A DNA stretch of 64,000 nucleotides. Origin: Burhinus oedicnemus (lineage: Eukaryota; Chordata; Aves; Charadriiformes; Burhinidae). The position numbers and the translations under genes were made by a program. The stretch is from NCBI GenBank assembly GCA_008921705.1, contig VFFE01007640.1:365884-429883 (forward strand), read 5' to 3'. The notes under the pieces are model-generated. The model made no database searches, was not told where the DNA came from, and worked only from the letters and a program-made list of their open reading frames with translations. Each line of letters begins with the position of its first letter. The first letter of the stretch is position 1. Below, piece after piece: positions 12,959 to 25,636 of this stretch.

Positions 12959-13308
12959 CCATTGTGATTGCTTATAAGTATCTAAAGGGTGTGTTGAAGG
13001 AGGATGGAGGCAGACTCCTTTCAGTGGTTCCCAGTGACAGGACGAGGGGCTACAGGCACAAGTTGGAACACAGAAAGTTCCATTCAAACCTAAGAAAAAG
13101 CTTCTTTATGGTGAGGGTGGCAGAGCACTGGAAGAGGCTGCCCAAGGAGGTGGTGGAGTCCCCGTCTCCAGAGATTTTCAAGACCCGCCTGGATGCAGTC
13201 CTGAGTCATGTGCTCTAGGCATTCCTGCGTCAGCAGGGGAGTTGGACTAGATGATATCTAGAGGTGCCTTCCAACTCTAAAATTCCGTGATTCCGTGATT
13301 CTGTGATG
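12959..13308 (+). mobile_element. CR1 retrotransposon, 5'-truncated 3' end
   Basis: About 350 bp of CR1 in + orientation. It encodes the C-terminus of ORF2, a stop at 13216-13218, a short 3' untranslated region with the typical GTTGGACTAGATGAT block near 13243, and ends in octamer repeats (ATTCCGTG ATTCCGTG ATTCTGTG). The left end is abrupt, as expected from incomplete reverse transcription. No target duplication is obvious, which is usual for CR1. Confidence 0.93.
12962..13218 (+). pseudogene. CR1 ORF2 C-terminal fragment
   Basis: An uninterrupted frame that contains the segments AYKYLKG, SDRTRG, FFMVRVAEHWKRLPKEVVES and FKTRLDAVL and ends in the natural ORF2 stop. These are conserved blocks at the extreme C-terminus of the CR1 reverse-transcriptase polyprotein, beyond the polymerase core, so this remnant has no catalytic site. 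The same frame stays open upstream to an ATG at 12928, but residues before about 12959 do not resemble CR1, so that ATG is host sequence. The lack of stops or frameshifts over 86 codons suggests a moderately young copy. Confidence 0.88.
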
Positions 13309-13819
13309 CATTTTGATTGGTGCAGGCCAAGAACAAATCTCAACAGCACAGAGGCACATGTAGAATAGATTGTAATATTTCCCAGACTGGATTTCTATGT
13401 CCACGCATGCTAACTTTTTCATAACACAGCGCTGGTCAATTTTATCTGACATCAACTGTCTATCCAAGCAAACTTACCATCTAATAAGCAGCTCTTGGCC
13501 GTTGATTCGTGATCTCTGGAATCAATAACAGAAAAGCATGCGCAAATTTCCACACACACGTATTTCCACACTGCTTCAGCAGTGCTGTGGTAGCTAGAAA
13601 CTTCTTTTGCCTAACTCTGAGAAAATACACCTGAAAGTTTTTGTCTGAACTTCTCCTCATTTTAAAATATAGTCTGCGTAAAAAGGTTCAGGAGATTTAC
13701 ATGGGAATGAAACTACTGAAAAGCATTTCTTGTATATTAGCAAGGTGAAGAAATAATAGACCTAACTGTCTTTTGGAGGTAGGAGAATTGGGAGTTCTTA
13801 CAATACATTAGAAAAAATT
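13309..13819. other. unassigned AT-rich DNA
   Basis: Nothing recognised between the CR1 fragment and the small repeat that follows. Confidence 0.5.
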
Positions 13820-13876
13820 ACAAATATTTACAACTCAAATGTTCTACAAATACAAATATTTTACAATGCAAATATT
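13820..13876. repeat. imperfect 25-bp local duplication, AT-rich
   Basis: ACAAATATTTACAACTCAAA at 13820 onward and ACAAATATTTTACAATGCAA at 13852 onward are near copies (24 and 25 bases, a few differences), separated by 8 bases. Short AT-rich duplication of replication-slippage type. Confidence 0.65.
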
Positions 13877-15741
13877 ATTAATATTTTCAATTTACAAACT
13901 TGATGAATTAGTAAAAGAACTTACCTAAGCCCCCAAAAATATAGTCTAACTCATTACTAATGAAGTAAGGGGTGAATGAACAGACTAAATTTAACACTTT
14001 GCTGTACCCAAACAAAATTCTTTGTTTGTCAGCACACTAGGATTTTTTTTGGCAGGGTCTTTTAACCAAGGATGTTATGCTGCTAGCCCTGGAAGGCTCT
14101 ACTTCGGAACACAAATACCCGATCAGCACAGCCAAATGCCTCTCGGTTGAACAGAATGGAAAGGCAAGCTGTAATTATGTTTAGAGGCATGCTAAAAAAG
14201 AAAAAAGACACCATGGAGATTGGCATGCACAAACGTACATGGTATGTTAGAGTAACTTTTGATTTAAGCATATGCCTTGAGGACGTAAAGCCAACAATAT
14301 ACATGGAGAGAGTGTGTTGCATTGGCTAGGAGAAGTGAGGCTTTGTGGGTCCATTTCAGGTAGGAAGTAGAGCCCTTTGGCCTCAGCTCAGGAAAGATTC
14401 AGGCTCCCAACTGAACCTAAAGCAGAATTATGAAGAATTATGAAAAGCTAGGCTCTTGACTCTTAGTGTCTTCTCACATCTAGGTGGAAAAAAAGGGTCT
14501 GTCACCAACATCAAGCTATGGGGAAGGAAAGAGGCCATGGAACATATAAGAATGGCATCCTGGGAAGCACCCTCCATGCAGAAAGCCTTTATCCCACCCA
14601 CAAAGCATCTGGGAACCCCCAGGTATAGGAGGTACTCCAGCAGAGGGAAAAAGACAAAGGCTTTGAACGAACTTCGATGAATCGGAAGTCAGAAGGTACC
14701 TACATAAAAGTAGAACTCTGCCCTATGCAGCAACCTATGAGGTTGCTGCTGCTGTAATTCTGAAGCCCTTGAAGCTCATTCAACACACATACATTCATCA
14801 TAAACCCCAAACAAGAAAGGGCACAGCTAACACAGTAGAGTAGACGTAATCTGAAGAGAACTCATTTTTATTAATATGTAAATTAGAAGGTTATTATCTA
14901 TGCATATAGTTTATTAATCACAAACATACATGGTAAATTGTATTTGGAGTCTCAAGGCTAAGTCTAGATAACATGTTCCCTGGTAGAACATCTAATTTTT
15001 TCATGCAGCTGCTCGAAGCAGCCATGAAGCATGCAAAACAGGCGCTTAATAAGGATCTAAGTTATTATTACAGCTCCTAAGTACTCCATTTATATGTCCG
15101 AGTTGGAAAATTGTTCTTCCAGCATACTTCTCCTAGTTAAAAGAGGATTTATCCCTAAACAAGTCACACTGTAACATCTCCTAGTATAAGCACTGGGGCT
15201 CAACTCACCTTTCTTTAGACACTTAACTGGGGCATCTTAATTAGGAGTCTGCTCTGCTGTTCTGGGAACTGATGGAAAGACAGAGGAACTTCCTCAGGTT
15301 GTGCCTCCCTCCCTTTTTCATATCTGAGGGGTCTGTGCTCTTAACTTGACTACTTCAGTTGAGTGACCAAAGTCAATCAGGAGAAATCTTCTGGGAACAA
15401 GCTCTATTTGGATAAATATTTATTGTTTCAGGAAGGCCTTTTAATCATAATGAAAGTCAAGTCAGTCTCAATTTGTCATCAGATGTGTTTGATATTCAGT
15501 TTTAGTATTTTATACTAGAAATGCCTCAGGCTTATACCTGTCTGCATATCACTGGCCAAGTGCCACAGAGATTCCTGCATTCACCCAAACAGGGAGAATT
15601 TTCTACCATATACCCCACACTCTATTCTACTTTTTTATATACTCCAGTTTTAGACATAACAATGAGTTGCACAAGAAAAAAGAAGCTAGAAAGATGTGTT
15701 ATCAAACTGATGGCATGTCACTTAATTGATTGTTTTCATGT
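13877..15741. other. unassigned DNA
   Basis: Nothing recognised. Chance frames up to 80 codons. Confidence 0.55.
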
Positions 15742-15797
15742 TTTTAACATAGAATTGGTTTAAAGAATCTTTTAACATAGAATTGGTTAAAAGAATT
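15742..15797 (+). repeat. 28-bp tandem duplication
   Basis: TTTTAACATAGAATTGGTTT... (15742-15769) is followed directly by a second copy (15770-15797); 26 of 28 bases agree. It lies about 10 bases before the truncated 5' end of a CR1 fragment. Confidence 0.9.
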
Positions 15798-15808
15798 TTC
15801 TTTCCTTT

Positions 15809-15998
15809 GAGGGTGGCAGAGCACTGGAAGAGGCTGCCCAGAGAGGTGGTGGAGTCTCCGACTCTGGAGACATTCCAAACCCGCCTGGACGCCGTCCTGT
15901 GCAACCTGCTGTAGGTGACCCTGCTCTGGCAGGGGGGTTGGACTAGATGATCTCCAGAGGTCCCTTTCAGCCCCGGTGATTCTGTGATCCTGTGATCT
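15809..15998 (+). mobile_element. CR1 retrotransposon, 5'-truncated 3' end
   Basis: A 190-bp CR1 tail in + orientation. It reads through the ORF2 C-terminus (GGCAGAGCACTGGAAGAGGC, ending in a TAG just after the LCNLL-coding bases at about 15911), the GGGGTTGGACTAGATGATCT block and terminal octamers ATTCTGTG ATCCTGTG. Its sequence is close to the copy at 12959-13308 but starts later, so it is an independent truncated insertion or an old segment of the same subfamily. Confidence 0.93.
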
Positions 15999-18900
15999 TC
16001 TGCATAGAGAATGATGGGTTTGGGGTTCAAAAATGCTGCCCTACTGACAGTAAAATAAGTAGCTGCGTGGGGTTCACAAAAGCGTGTGAGCCTTGTTATT
16101 TACTTACTTTGTGAGTATTGCTACAGCTAACATCTTGCATAGCAATGAAAGGCAGCGGGTTCATCTCAGAATACTTGTCTCCTCTTGAGAAGTAGGCTAC
16201 TGTAGTGTAAGGAAGTAACTTTGCAGCCTCTTGCTAGCTAAACCAGCAATACAAACTAGAAATAAAATTTTATTTTTACGGTCATTTTCTTCCAATGTTG
16301 CTGACAGTGTGTTGGTGTGTTTAATAAGAAATGATGATTTTGTACAAAGATAACATGGGCTGCACTCCCTCAGAAAGGGACAGAAAGTTGTGGGAGAAAG
16401 AATGAAATTGGGTTCAGGGTGAAACAGGTGGTACAAGCACCTGAAATTATTCCACCTGCTGGTAGTCCTAATGATACCATTCCAGAGGACTGAAGTGCTT
16501 CTGTCTTTTCATACTCCGCTGCTGCCAAGGGGAGACTGGACTAGACAATGTTCTAAAGCATATCTGAGAACAATTGCTCTTGATCTCAAAGAAGGTGAAA
16601 AAGAGGGTAAGAGGAGAAAGGATAGAAAGAATATCTCCCAGAAAAGGAGATTAGGGAAACAATAACCAGATTAATACTTTTTTTTCCTAGGGAAAAAAAA
16701 ATAAAATCACACAGTGCTCCTCCAAGAAGCACCTGGAGACAAATCATGTTTAGGTATTGACTGCAACTTTCCTAGGATAGTCATGAATATGTTTAAATTG
16801 AGCTGTGATCTTATCTTAAAAATTCAGATGGCCCAGTGGTTTCTTCTTTTCTCCTCATCATCTCTGAACAACCTGAATGAAAATTAAAGTAATTTAATAA
16901 TAGGTTAAAATAAATCTGTTTGACTTTGAATGGGAATGGAGTGGAGGAGCAGGCATCAACCCCACGTAGGGGCACTGGCAGCCTCAGAGCTCAGACTCTG
17001 CATCAATGCATTCACCGTTTTCCACTACTAGGGTAAGCTGCCTGTTTGGCTTTGCCCTGGGAAGGAGGAAGAACATGTAGGAATAGTCAGGAGAAGCTGA
17101 GAGATGGTTGAAGGAATTGCTCCTTGGCTCCCATCAGCCTGAGTTTCTTTATGACTCACAATTGTTCCAACCGCCTCGGCAGCAGATGGGAAGAAACTTG
17201 AGTTGATCCAAGAGGATTAAGTAGTCTTTAAGCTTCGGCTCCAAACGATTTCAAGACCTGATAGCTGGACTTGGCTTCAAGTTTACAAGTGAGAGACACC
17301 AACCAACTGATTTTCAGATGAAGACAGAACATATCATAGAGCAGGAGGCTGGTCGGCCAAGGTTACGCTAAGGTGCATGACTGAGACAATAGCAAAGAAG
17401 TGCATGCAATGTCTATGATGAAAACAGGCTTTGGAGGTCTGAAATACTCTGTGCCAGCAGATGTTTTGGGTAAAGGATACCAGGACTTTAGTGGACCAGT
17501 GGTACTGGTTAATCTACGCATACGCAACACAAATATATACACAACACAGAGCCCACATCAGAAAGGCAAGAAAATCTTTATGTAATTTAAGAAAAAATTG
17601 ATGTATACAGGGCACATTCATTTCACACATTTGCTTTGTGAAGCCATGTGGTGTAATTCTGTTCTCATTTATAAAGGTTCAGCAAAATGGCACCATCCAA
17701 GACCAGGGAGACCAGAGCTTCTTGTACACTTTGCAAGTGGCGCTAATGCAAACAGAAATGGTGAATCCAAATGTGAAAAACTTGCAATCTTAGTGGCATA
17801 CAGCAGGCACACACGAGACTTGCCATGCATTTGCTTTTCAGCTGTGATGTGTCACCAGCCAGCCTGGCACAGCTGCAGTACAGATGTGCCGTATGCCATT
17901 CTTCACTGCTGATACATTTCCCACACTCTAAGATACTGTATTCACTGTCACTCAGCTGAGATTCCAGTGAGATAAATGGCTGGGTAGAGGGGACAGATGC
18001 TATTATTGCCCTGGTCGATGGAAAAAATAGAGAGCCAAAATTGTCCATCTTCTCTGGTGGCAGCAGCTGACCTCTCCACCAGCGCATGCACACGAGCTGG
18101 GCATCAGCCCGTGAATACCTCCTGGATTAATTGCAGCAGAAATGCTTTAATGCCTGGCCATAAAATCAAAACAACTCTTTCTCTGCTGCCACCTCTCAAA
18201 AAAAAAAAAACCAAACCCCAGGCTTTATTAGATCTGATGCTGATAGAACAACCTATTTACTAAATAATTTGTTAATCATTTTGCATGCAGTTTACATAGA
18301 GAAATTTCACCTTGCGGGTTGTTTACATACTGTTCAATTTAACTGCTCGTTGGGCACTTGCTATTCACAGCATGTAGCTGCTCGCGCGAGGCACATGGTG
18401 TTCTTCCCATTGCCTCACAGGAATTCTGAAGCATTTCGGACAGATTTTGTAGATTTATTTTCAGGCTAGAAGGGGGGCTTTATTTAGCATGACCTTATGC
18501 ATACCACAGGCCACAAATATTCCATAGCTGACAGAAGGCCTTGTCCACATGCAAATATGGCTATTCATATGAATCCCAAAACACAGTGTGAACAAAAACC
18601 TTCTTGCTTTACAAATAGAAATGCAATGAATAAGATTACATGAAGAAGCTGCTCACAGTCTGAACAAACAGTGTTTGACACATGCATTATTCAAGCCATC
18701 CTCTCTTAGACAGGATAGTTCACCCTTTTTGATGCTCTGCTTCCAGATGCTAAATTTGTCAGGCCATGGGTAGCCAGCTGTAAAGCAAACTGAACCCTCC
18801 AACAACACCACAAACGATCCACTTCTTCCATGTCAGTCTGGTTGCAGATGATGGACCTAAGCACATGGAGATGCATGGGTGCATAAGAAGGCATTCAACA

Positions 18901-21900
18901 TATGTCTGCATCTTCCTACACAGCAGAAAAACAGTTCAAAAGAATCAGAGAATCATCACATGAGCTGGTTTTGGCTTCCGGGAGAAAATGTGTCGTTTTG
19001 GGTACCTTAGTCTCAAAATAATACTTTGGGATTAAAAACTGCAAAATTATTCTTCCAGCACAAAATCTGGAACAAGGTAGAAGTGTCTGACCATAACGAA
19101 CTTGAAAATTTAAGTACCCTGGTCATCTTTTAACATGAAACCCAGGAACCAGTCTCCTTGAAATTCATGCTTCGACATGCTTATAGCTAGTGCTTCAGAA
19201 AATTCTGCTGATAGATTAGATAAGGGGAGAGGAGGAGACATTCACAAACGTTAAGTTGAGCCCAGAGACACAAGTTGTTGAAGTGTTGACTAGAGAAACA
19301 TGCATTTTCCGTCTGATGATACAGGGAGCCTGGGGAGATTAGGTTTAACAGATACCCATCCTCCACAGTCCCTTCAAGATGTTGGCTCAAGTTCACTCTT
19401 GCCGTTCAGATGTAATTTTATAATTAAACAATGATAACCAAAAAGGGTCTGTAACACTCCTTTGCAATGGCAAAATGAAACAGATGCACATCCTCTGCCA
19501 GGTGCTTGTTGGACCCCGTTGGAAGGGGTCCAAATAATTAGCTACTCACCAGATGGGTAGCAAAGCACAAACAACAATCTAATGTGTCTTCTGGGTACAG
19601 ACAACTCTGACTTTCAGTGATGTAATAACATTAACATGTGACAGCATTTAAGTTGTCAGCATTTTGAGAACTTAATTTGGTAGTCTGCAATCTGCAATGG
19701 TTTGATTCTCATAAACCAAACATCTACAGAAAGGAGACCAGGAATACTGCTGGCAGAGGGAGAATCTCAGCTCCCCAGTGGGACATATAGACTTTGCTTT
19801 ATTACCAACAAAGGACCTGAGACACTGAAAAAAACCAAACTGGAAAACATCACCAGCAGGTATGAAAGTTATTTTAAGCATTTTTAGTAATTTGTAAGAT
19901 TTTCAATGTCCGTGACTAATTAAAAAAAAAGAAGTCTGGGGAATTTCATTCTCTGGCCCAGAAAATATATGTGAAATATGCAGCACACCAGACAGGGTGG
20001 TTGGTTTATAGTGTTTGGAAGCAATCATTGGAATAACCTTCACAACTCACCTCTGAGCTTCACTAGTACACAAAGCATGACCTGACAGAGACAAGTGAAG
20101 CTTTCCAGAGAAGAACATTACTTCTGAGAGTTTATTTCTCAGCCGTAGGGCTCTCAGGTTTGCAAGGATGAGGAATTGTGAAGGTTTTGGGTCCAGGGTA
20201 AAGACATATTTGAGGTGAACAAAAGCAGGCTCCTTGGCTGCTTTTTTCTTAAATAAATAATGTAAAGATTTCTGCCAGCTGTCTGTACATCCAAGTGGAA
20301 GTGGCATATATTTTACTTAGAGCAAAAGTTGTTGAGTTTCAAGATCTATGATTCATCTGACCAAAGTTGCCAAGTCTCGCAATTTCCTCACAGCATTAGG
20401 CGTTTTTCTTAGAGACCCAGACCTTTGAGTCATGGTTATATGAGAATTTCAACTCCCATCTTAATGAATAAACAAAAGCCATTTTCCAGCTCTCCTGGTT
20501 ATACAGAAGTAGTTGGAAAACATGAGCGTGGTGGCCCAAAAGGCTTCAAAACCAGAAGACAAACACAAGGAATGTACCATCTCATAAAAGGCAAAATGAA
20601 TGCTCAGTTATTGCGTGATTCCTGGGACCTAACGCTTAGTTTCCGAGGACCTGATGCTAGCGACACTCTCTGTGTAAAACCAAAATCCCAAACAGATTAA
20701 TCCTTCTCCTTGCCCTCCCCAACGGGCTCTGCAGTTTTGGTTCTCAGGAGTTTGCTGGCCCAACTGAATTCTCCATTATCGTCATGGAAATAGTTGTCAT
20801 TGCACAAAAGACTGTGATCACAGACGAAGACTCAGCAAAGATCTTGATCCATTTTCTTTCACTAAGATTTCCTTTGCAATAACCAGTAGAACATCTACAT
20901 GGGCAAGACCAGTACTAAGCAGAACCAGATTTGTTCATTATTTTCTAAGTTCTGCTGCAAGCCCATCAAATTCGGGGGGGACCTTCTGATCTCCTTCCAT
21001 GAGTTTTGAATCAGACCCTTTAAAGAATCACATTCATAAGCATCTGTCCATTAAAATAGAAAACCTGGAACATTTACTAAACAGATTTTTCTAATTAATT
21101 CTTATTTTTGGCCAATAAACCCGTAACATTTGAATCTCTCCAAAGAAGTATAAAGAAATAGTTCAATTCTTCTGAAAGAAAAACAAAATCAAACAAACAA
21201 AAAAGAACAAGCAGTAATAAATTTAAGATATGCCTAAAACTTCTGTCAACAAAGCTATCAAATCAGTAACAAAACATGTGAATCACTATATTGGGATAAA
21301 TAATTTTGGTTAGTAGTTTTTTGAGATTTTTTTTTTTATTCAGAAGATAAATTCCTTTAAAAATAGTTATTGAGCTCTATTCATTCAAAAATTTCACTTC
21401 AGTATCACCCACGAAAAAGAATGGCAAGGGTTTGGATGAAATGAAAGCACTTATAACAAAATTCCCCTGAAGTTCTAAATATGCCATGTTGGATATTTTC
21501 TATCTACTTTTTTCCAGATCTTGTCTTAAACTCTAATTTCATTCCTGTTGTTTATCACATGACTATGGATTAATATTAAACAGATATATCTGTGTATGCG
21601 CTATGCAGACACTGGGTATAAATATTAATATGCAGTTGTGTGTACGTATGTATAAAATATACATATATTCAAATCATAGGAGTCTTGCATTTTAAATTGC
21701 AGAAGAATCAGAAACTTACGTAATTAAAGAAAATACTGAAATGAATTTCAAATGGTCAAAAAATAATTCTGAAGAACATCTGCCGGAACATATGGCATGA
21801 CAGGATGTGCAGTATTATGCCATAATAATACACCTTGAGTGCAGTATGAGGCATGAAGCCAAAAGGCATATTTAGAGGCAAAAAAATCTGGACCAAAACA

Positions 21901-23258
21901 AACTAAATACCTAGAATTTTATTTAATATCTAGACAATAATAATTTCCTGTTCAATTCATCCTCTGCATAAAATTAAAGAGCCTCACTGACAACTGCAGT
22001 ACCCAGTTTACCTATTAGATTTCACTGAGTATTTCAAGAAATCCAGCGTCTTGCAGAAAGGTTGCATTCTTAATGAAAATACTTCCCTATATCTTTTAAC
22101 AGTGCCTATGCAACCAAGGACCCTAATATCTATTGTCTTTAAATCACCTGGAAATCAAAGGAAACTTTTCTCTGTGGCTCAAAGTCAGACTGAGATGTCA
22201 CAGGAAGCCACGAACCACGGAGACATCAATGGCAAAGTGGAAGGGCTTCTCTCTACCTTGACTTTGTAGCATCGAGATCCTGTGGAAGGACTGTGTCCAT
22301 AAAAGGGGGCAGCAAACTGCGTATCAGATGTCTCACTCAGCAAGATAAGACATTTCCCAGGGAGTAAGAACAATACAATTAAGCTTCTAGTCAAAAAAAG
22401 GAGAAAACATTTTGTCATCATTCTAGCAGACTTTTACCTTTCCTGCTTTTTTACATAAGGGGTTTTTTTGCCTCCTAATTCTGTAACCTATAACAAAATA
22501 CTCATTTAAAGCAGTGACTAAAGAATATTATCCTTTGAGAAGTCTCAGGAATCACAGTTGTCTTTTTTCCATATCCTTCAGAGAGAGGGAAGATAATTGG
22601 CACCGTTGTTTCAAACTATGTGACTGCTTCAATGTTTTGTTAAAACTCGGAACTTGCGTGGTTATGCGGGGGCCTGCAGAAAGCTTCTGAACAATGGAAA
22701 ACATTTTGGCAAATACCGAATTACTCAGTTTAAAATGATATTTTTAATACCAACTTCCAGACTGATCTTGTTACATTTAATTTGCGACTCTTCCCCCACC
22801 TACTTATTAATTGACTGTTCTCTGACACATGGTCAGTAGGCTGGTAACTCCATTCACCTAATTGGGGATTAAAAGTAGTGACAGAGCAGTTGTCACCAAC
22901 TCCTGTATCTAATGTTAGAATGTCAACGGCTGCCAGAGGGAAGAAAGGATTAATAAATTGCTATCTGTGTTGTCTGAATACACACATAGGGGTAGCAGGG
23001 CAGCAAGGGAGATCCAAGATTAACTTTAGCTAATTTTTCTGATAAGGACACAGAGTCTTGCGGTCTCAATCTTGTTACGCCAAGAAGCTTCCTAATAATG
23101 TCTGTTTAAAAGAAGGAATATTATTTCACTGGACCTGATTTTCTTCAGTGCGGAGGTCTGAATGCGAGCAGGAGAGTCTGACTCTGAGTCCATGCTATAG
23201 AAAGTAATTTTGTATTAGCAATACATTCATGGATTTGTGAGCACGTGTTGGTGTATGC
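15999..23258. other. unassigned DNA (7.3 kb)
   Basis: No gene recognised. Frames up to 116 codons on both strands carry no known domain. Simple runs include A13 at 18198-18210 and T11 at 21327-21337. A short piece at 16528-16550 (GGGGAGACTGGACTAGACAA) resembles a CR1 3' block but is too short to assign. Confidence 0.5.
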
Positions 23259-23276
23259 GTGTGTGTGTGTGTGTGT
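23259..23276 (+). repeat. (GT)9 microsatellite
   Basis: Nine uninterrupted GT units preceded by a degenerate GT-rich stretch (GTGTTGGTGTATGC). Potentially length-polymorphic. Confidence 0.95.
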
Positions 23277-24752
23277 AACACGAAGAGGTGCGAACTTGAT
23301 GAGAAAGCGGGTGAACTGATGAAGAGAGGCCTAATAATAAAATACATATGAAGAGCACGAAATGTCTACTAAAATAAATAAATGCAAGGTAAAATATCTG
23401 GAATCTGTTTTTACATTCAAATTAACTGAAGACGAGGACTGCCCTCCATGTGTGAATTGCTATGAATAGCTTCCTGAGGACAGTTTGAAGCCAAGAAATC
23501 ATCAGAGGCACTCAGAGCACAAACACACTGAATAACTAAGCAAGCATCTCTAGTACTTTAACAAAAGCTCTTTAGAATAAAAGGCGAAGTAAAATGAATG
23601 AAAAGGCAAATGACTGATCCAACAAAATGTTTTCATGATTCATTTGTAATTTCATCTTTCCTTGCCAAAACCTAGAAACCTATACCATTAGAGAGGTACT
23701 TGTTTCCAGCTGCAATAAAAGCGTTTTGGACTATGCACAGTGAATGAAGTGGCCAAACCCTGAAAGTCCCACCTTAATAAGTCATCAGGGATTACCGGAT
23801 GGGGGAGAAAAAGCGTGTTAGGAGATACCCTTCCCTACCAGCATCCTGTGGCAGCCCTATTCCTGGTTACATTCACAGCTTCTCGTTCTCAGTCACATGC
23901 TGGATCCATTCAATCCTGGACACAAATGGGATGAATGCAACGGTGCAACACAAAATACGTGACACTAGAGGATGTCAAGGCTAAAGAAATGAACTACATA
24001 TTTTAATGTGAGTGAAAAATTTGTATAAATAACTGAAACTTTTCTGTCTTGTCTTCCATTTTTATAGATAAAAACTGATTTCTAAGGTAAAAAGAAACAT
24101 TTCTGAAAAAAAGTAGATTGACATTGGTACTGATGAAAGCAAGAAGACATGATAGATGGTGGAAAATGTTTCAAAACAAAAATAAATTTCCTGCTCTTTT
24201 GTTTTCCTTGGGTCAGACAGCCCTTCCCTTTACAGGAACATGTGTAAATATAGGTTCAAAAGTGGTCAGTACAAGGGATTTGGTCACAGTACAATCATCA
24301 AGCCATCTTGTTCCCAGTTTTCTGAAAAAAAAGGATGCCAGACAACCACAAGTCTCTTTTGTTCGCTTGGTGGGAGGATGTGCACACATATCCTTTTTTT
24401 CAAATTTCTTCATTACAATAATCAATAATCCGAGGATCTGTAAATAGACAGTGGCTGGGTATTTCTGTCAAACTTGCCAGATGCATTTGATACAGTACAG
24501 AATTTATTTTGCCCTCATTAAAATACAATAAAGTCATGCTGCAACTTCAAGATAAATCTTTGATTAGACACTATGATTGTGGGTGGCAGCATAAAGCTCA
24601 TAAGAAAGCAAGTGGTATAAATGTCTAAACATCAGCAGATTCCCAGGGAAAAATGAGTTCGAATTTAAAGTTCTAAAACCACTGATCTTGTCTCATCTCG
24701 CCAATGTTTTCCAGATGCAAACTATTTAGGCTCTAAATGAATACATGGTCGT
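23277..24752. other. unassigned AT-rich DNA
   Basis: Nothing recognised. The longest frame is 109 codons at 24118-24447 (+) without identifiable motif. Confidence 0.55.
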
Positions 24753-24779
24753 TAAAAGAAAGAAAGAAAAAAAAGAAAA
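24753..24779. repeat. (GAAA)n/A-rich tract next to a CR1 3' end
   Basis: AAAAGAAAGAAAGAAAA-type units run up to the 3' terminus of the - strand CR1 at 24782. CR1 elements do not use a poly(A) tail, so this is probably flanking simple sequence. Confidence 0.8.
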
Positions 24780-24781
24780 CT

Positions 24782-25034
24782 AGAATCATAGAATCATTTA
24801 GGTTGGAAAAGACCTTTAAGATCATCAAGTCCAACCATTAAATTAGCATTGCCAAGTCCACCACTAAACCATGTCCCTCAGCACTATATCGACACACCTT
24901 TTAAACAACTCCAGGGACGGTGACTCAAACAGTTCCCTGGGCGGCCTGTTCCAGTGCTCTATAGCCCTTTCAGTGAAGAAATTTTTCCTAATATCCATCC
25001 TAAACGTACCCTGGTGCAACTTGAGGCCATTTAT
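24782..25034 (-). mobile_element. CR1 retrotransposon, 5'-truncated 3' end
   Basis: About 250 bp of CR1 read on the - strand. The left edge carries reversed octamers (AGAATCATAGAATCATTTAG), followed by the GGTTGGAAAAGACCTTTAAG block, the ACTAAACCATGTCCCTCAGC block around the ORF2 stop, and C-terminal ORF2 sequence up to about TTGAGGCCATTT, after which similarity stops. The 3' end is the same type as the long copy at 32436-36049. Confidence 0.93.
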
Positions 25035-25622
25035 TACTTGTATGCATCTTCCATGCTCAACTGCAGAGTAGCTCGATACATAGGTTCCTCCAAAGAAAGT
25101 TCAGCACAGCTCCACTCAGATCCTGATGTCAGTTGAAAACATGGAAAAATTGCACAGCTTCAAACTGGCTATGGAAACTTTCACCACATATTTACCTACA
25201 GGTGGAGATCTGCTGCAATACCAGGTCTAGCCTTCTGCTCTGGTTCTTATCATGACCGGTGAAAACTTAAAACAAGTCACGTTTCCTGCCACAGTGACAA
25301 GCTGATGTGTCAAAGGTAAAATCAAGTAGATGGTGTAAAAATCAGATTTGAATTACAGAGAGTTGGGTCAAATACCAGATCAGGTTACTTGTCTTGAGAA
25401 CTGGGAAGGCACAAGCAAAGATACATAGCTGTCCTTCCATTGAAATGTCTTGTCCGTCATTTTCGGATATGTAAAATGTAGATATCCTCCCATATACCTC
25501 TGGGAGGCCTGGTTGGAGAGTCTAGCCTGGTCAAGACTTTGAAAAAGACTATGGACAGGGATACATTTTTGTTGTCCAAATGCAGCCGGTACCCAAAGGA
25601 AGCTTAAAAACAAAGACACGCA
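25035..25622. other. unassigned DNA
   Basis: Nothing recognised. A 102-codon - frame (25380-25688) has no identifiable motif. Confidence 0.5.
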
Positions 25623-25636
25623 CACACACGTGTGTG
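25623..25636. repeat. 14-bp perfect CA/TG palindrome with E-box core
   Basis: CACACACGTGTGTG is its own reverse complement and centres on CACGTG, an E-box. It arises from a short CA run meeting a TG run; a regulatory role is only a possibility. Confidence 0.8.

Noticed and set aside
16528..16550. GGGGAGACTGGACTAGACAA, similar to the GTTGGACTAGATGAT block near CR1 3' ends
   Set aside because: No octamers follow and no ORF2 sequence precedes it; too short to call.
18941..18975. AGAATCAGAGAATCATCACA, similar to reversed CR1 terminal octamers
   Set aside because: The sequence that follows lacks the GGTTGGAA...GACCT block, so it is not a CR1 end.
24658..24672. GTTCGAATTTAAAG, resembling a tRNA T-arm
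   Set aside because: No acceptor, D or anticodon stems can be drawn around it.
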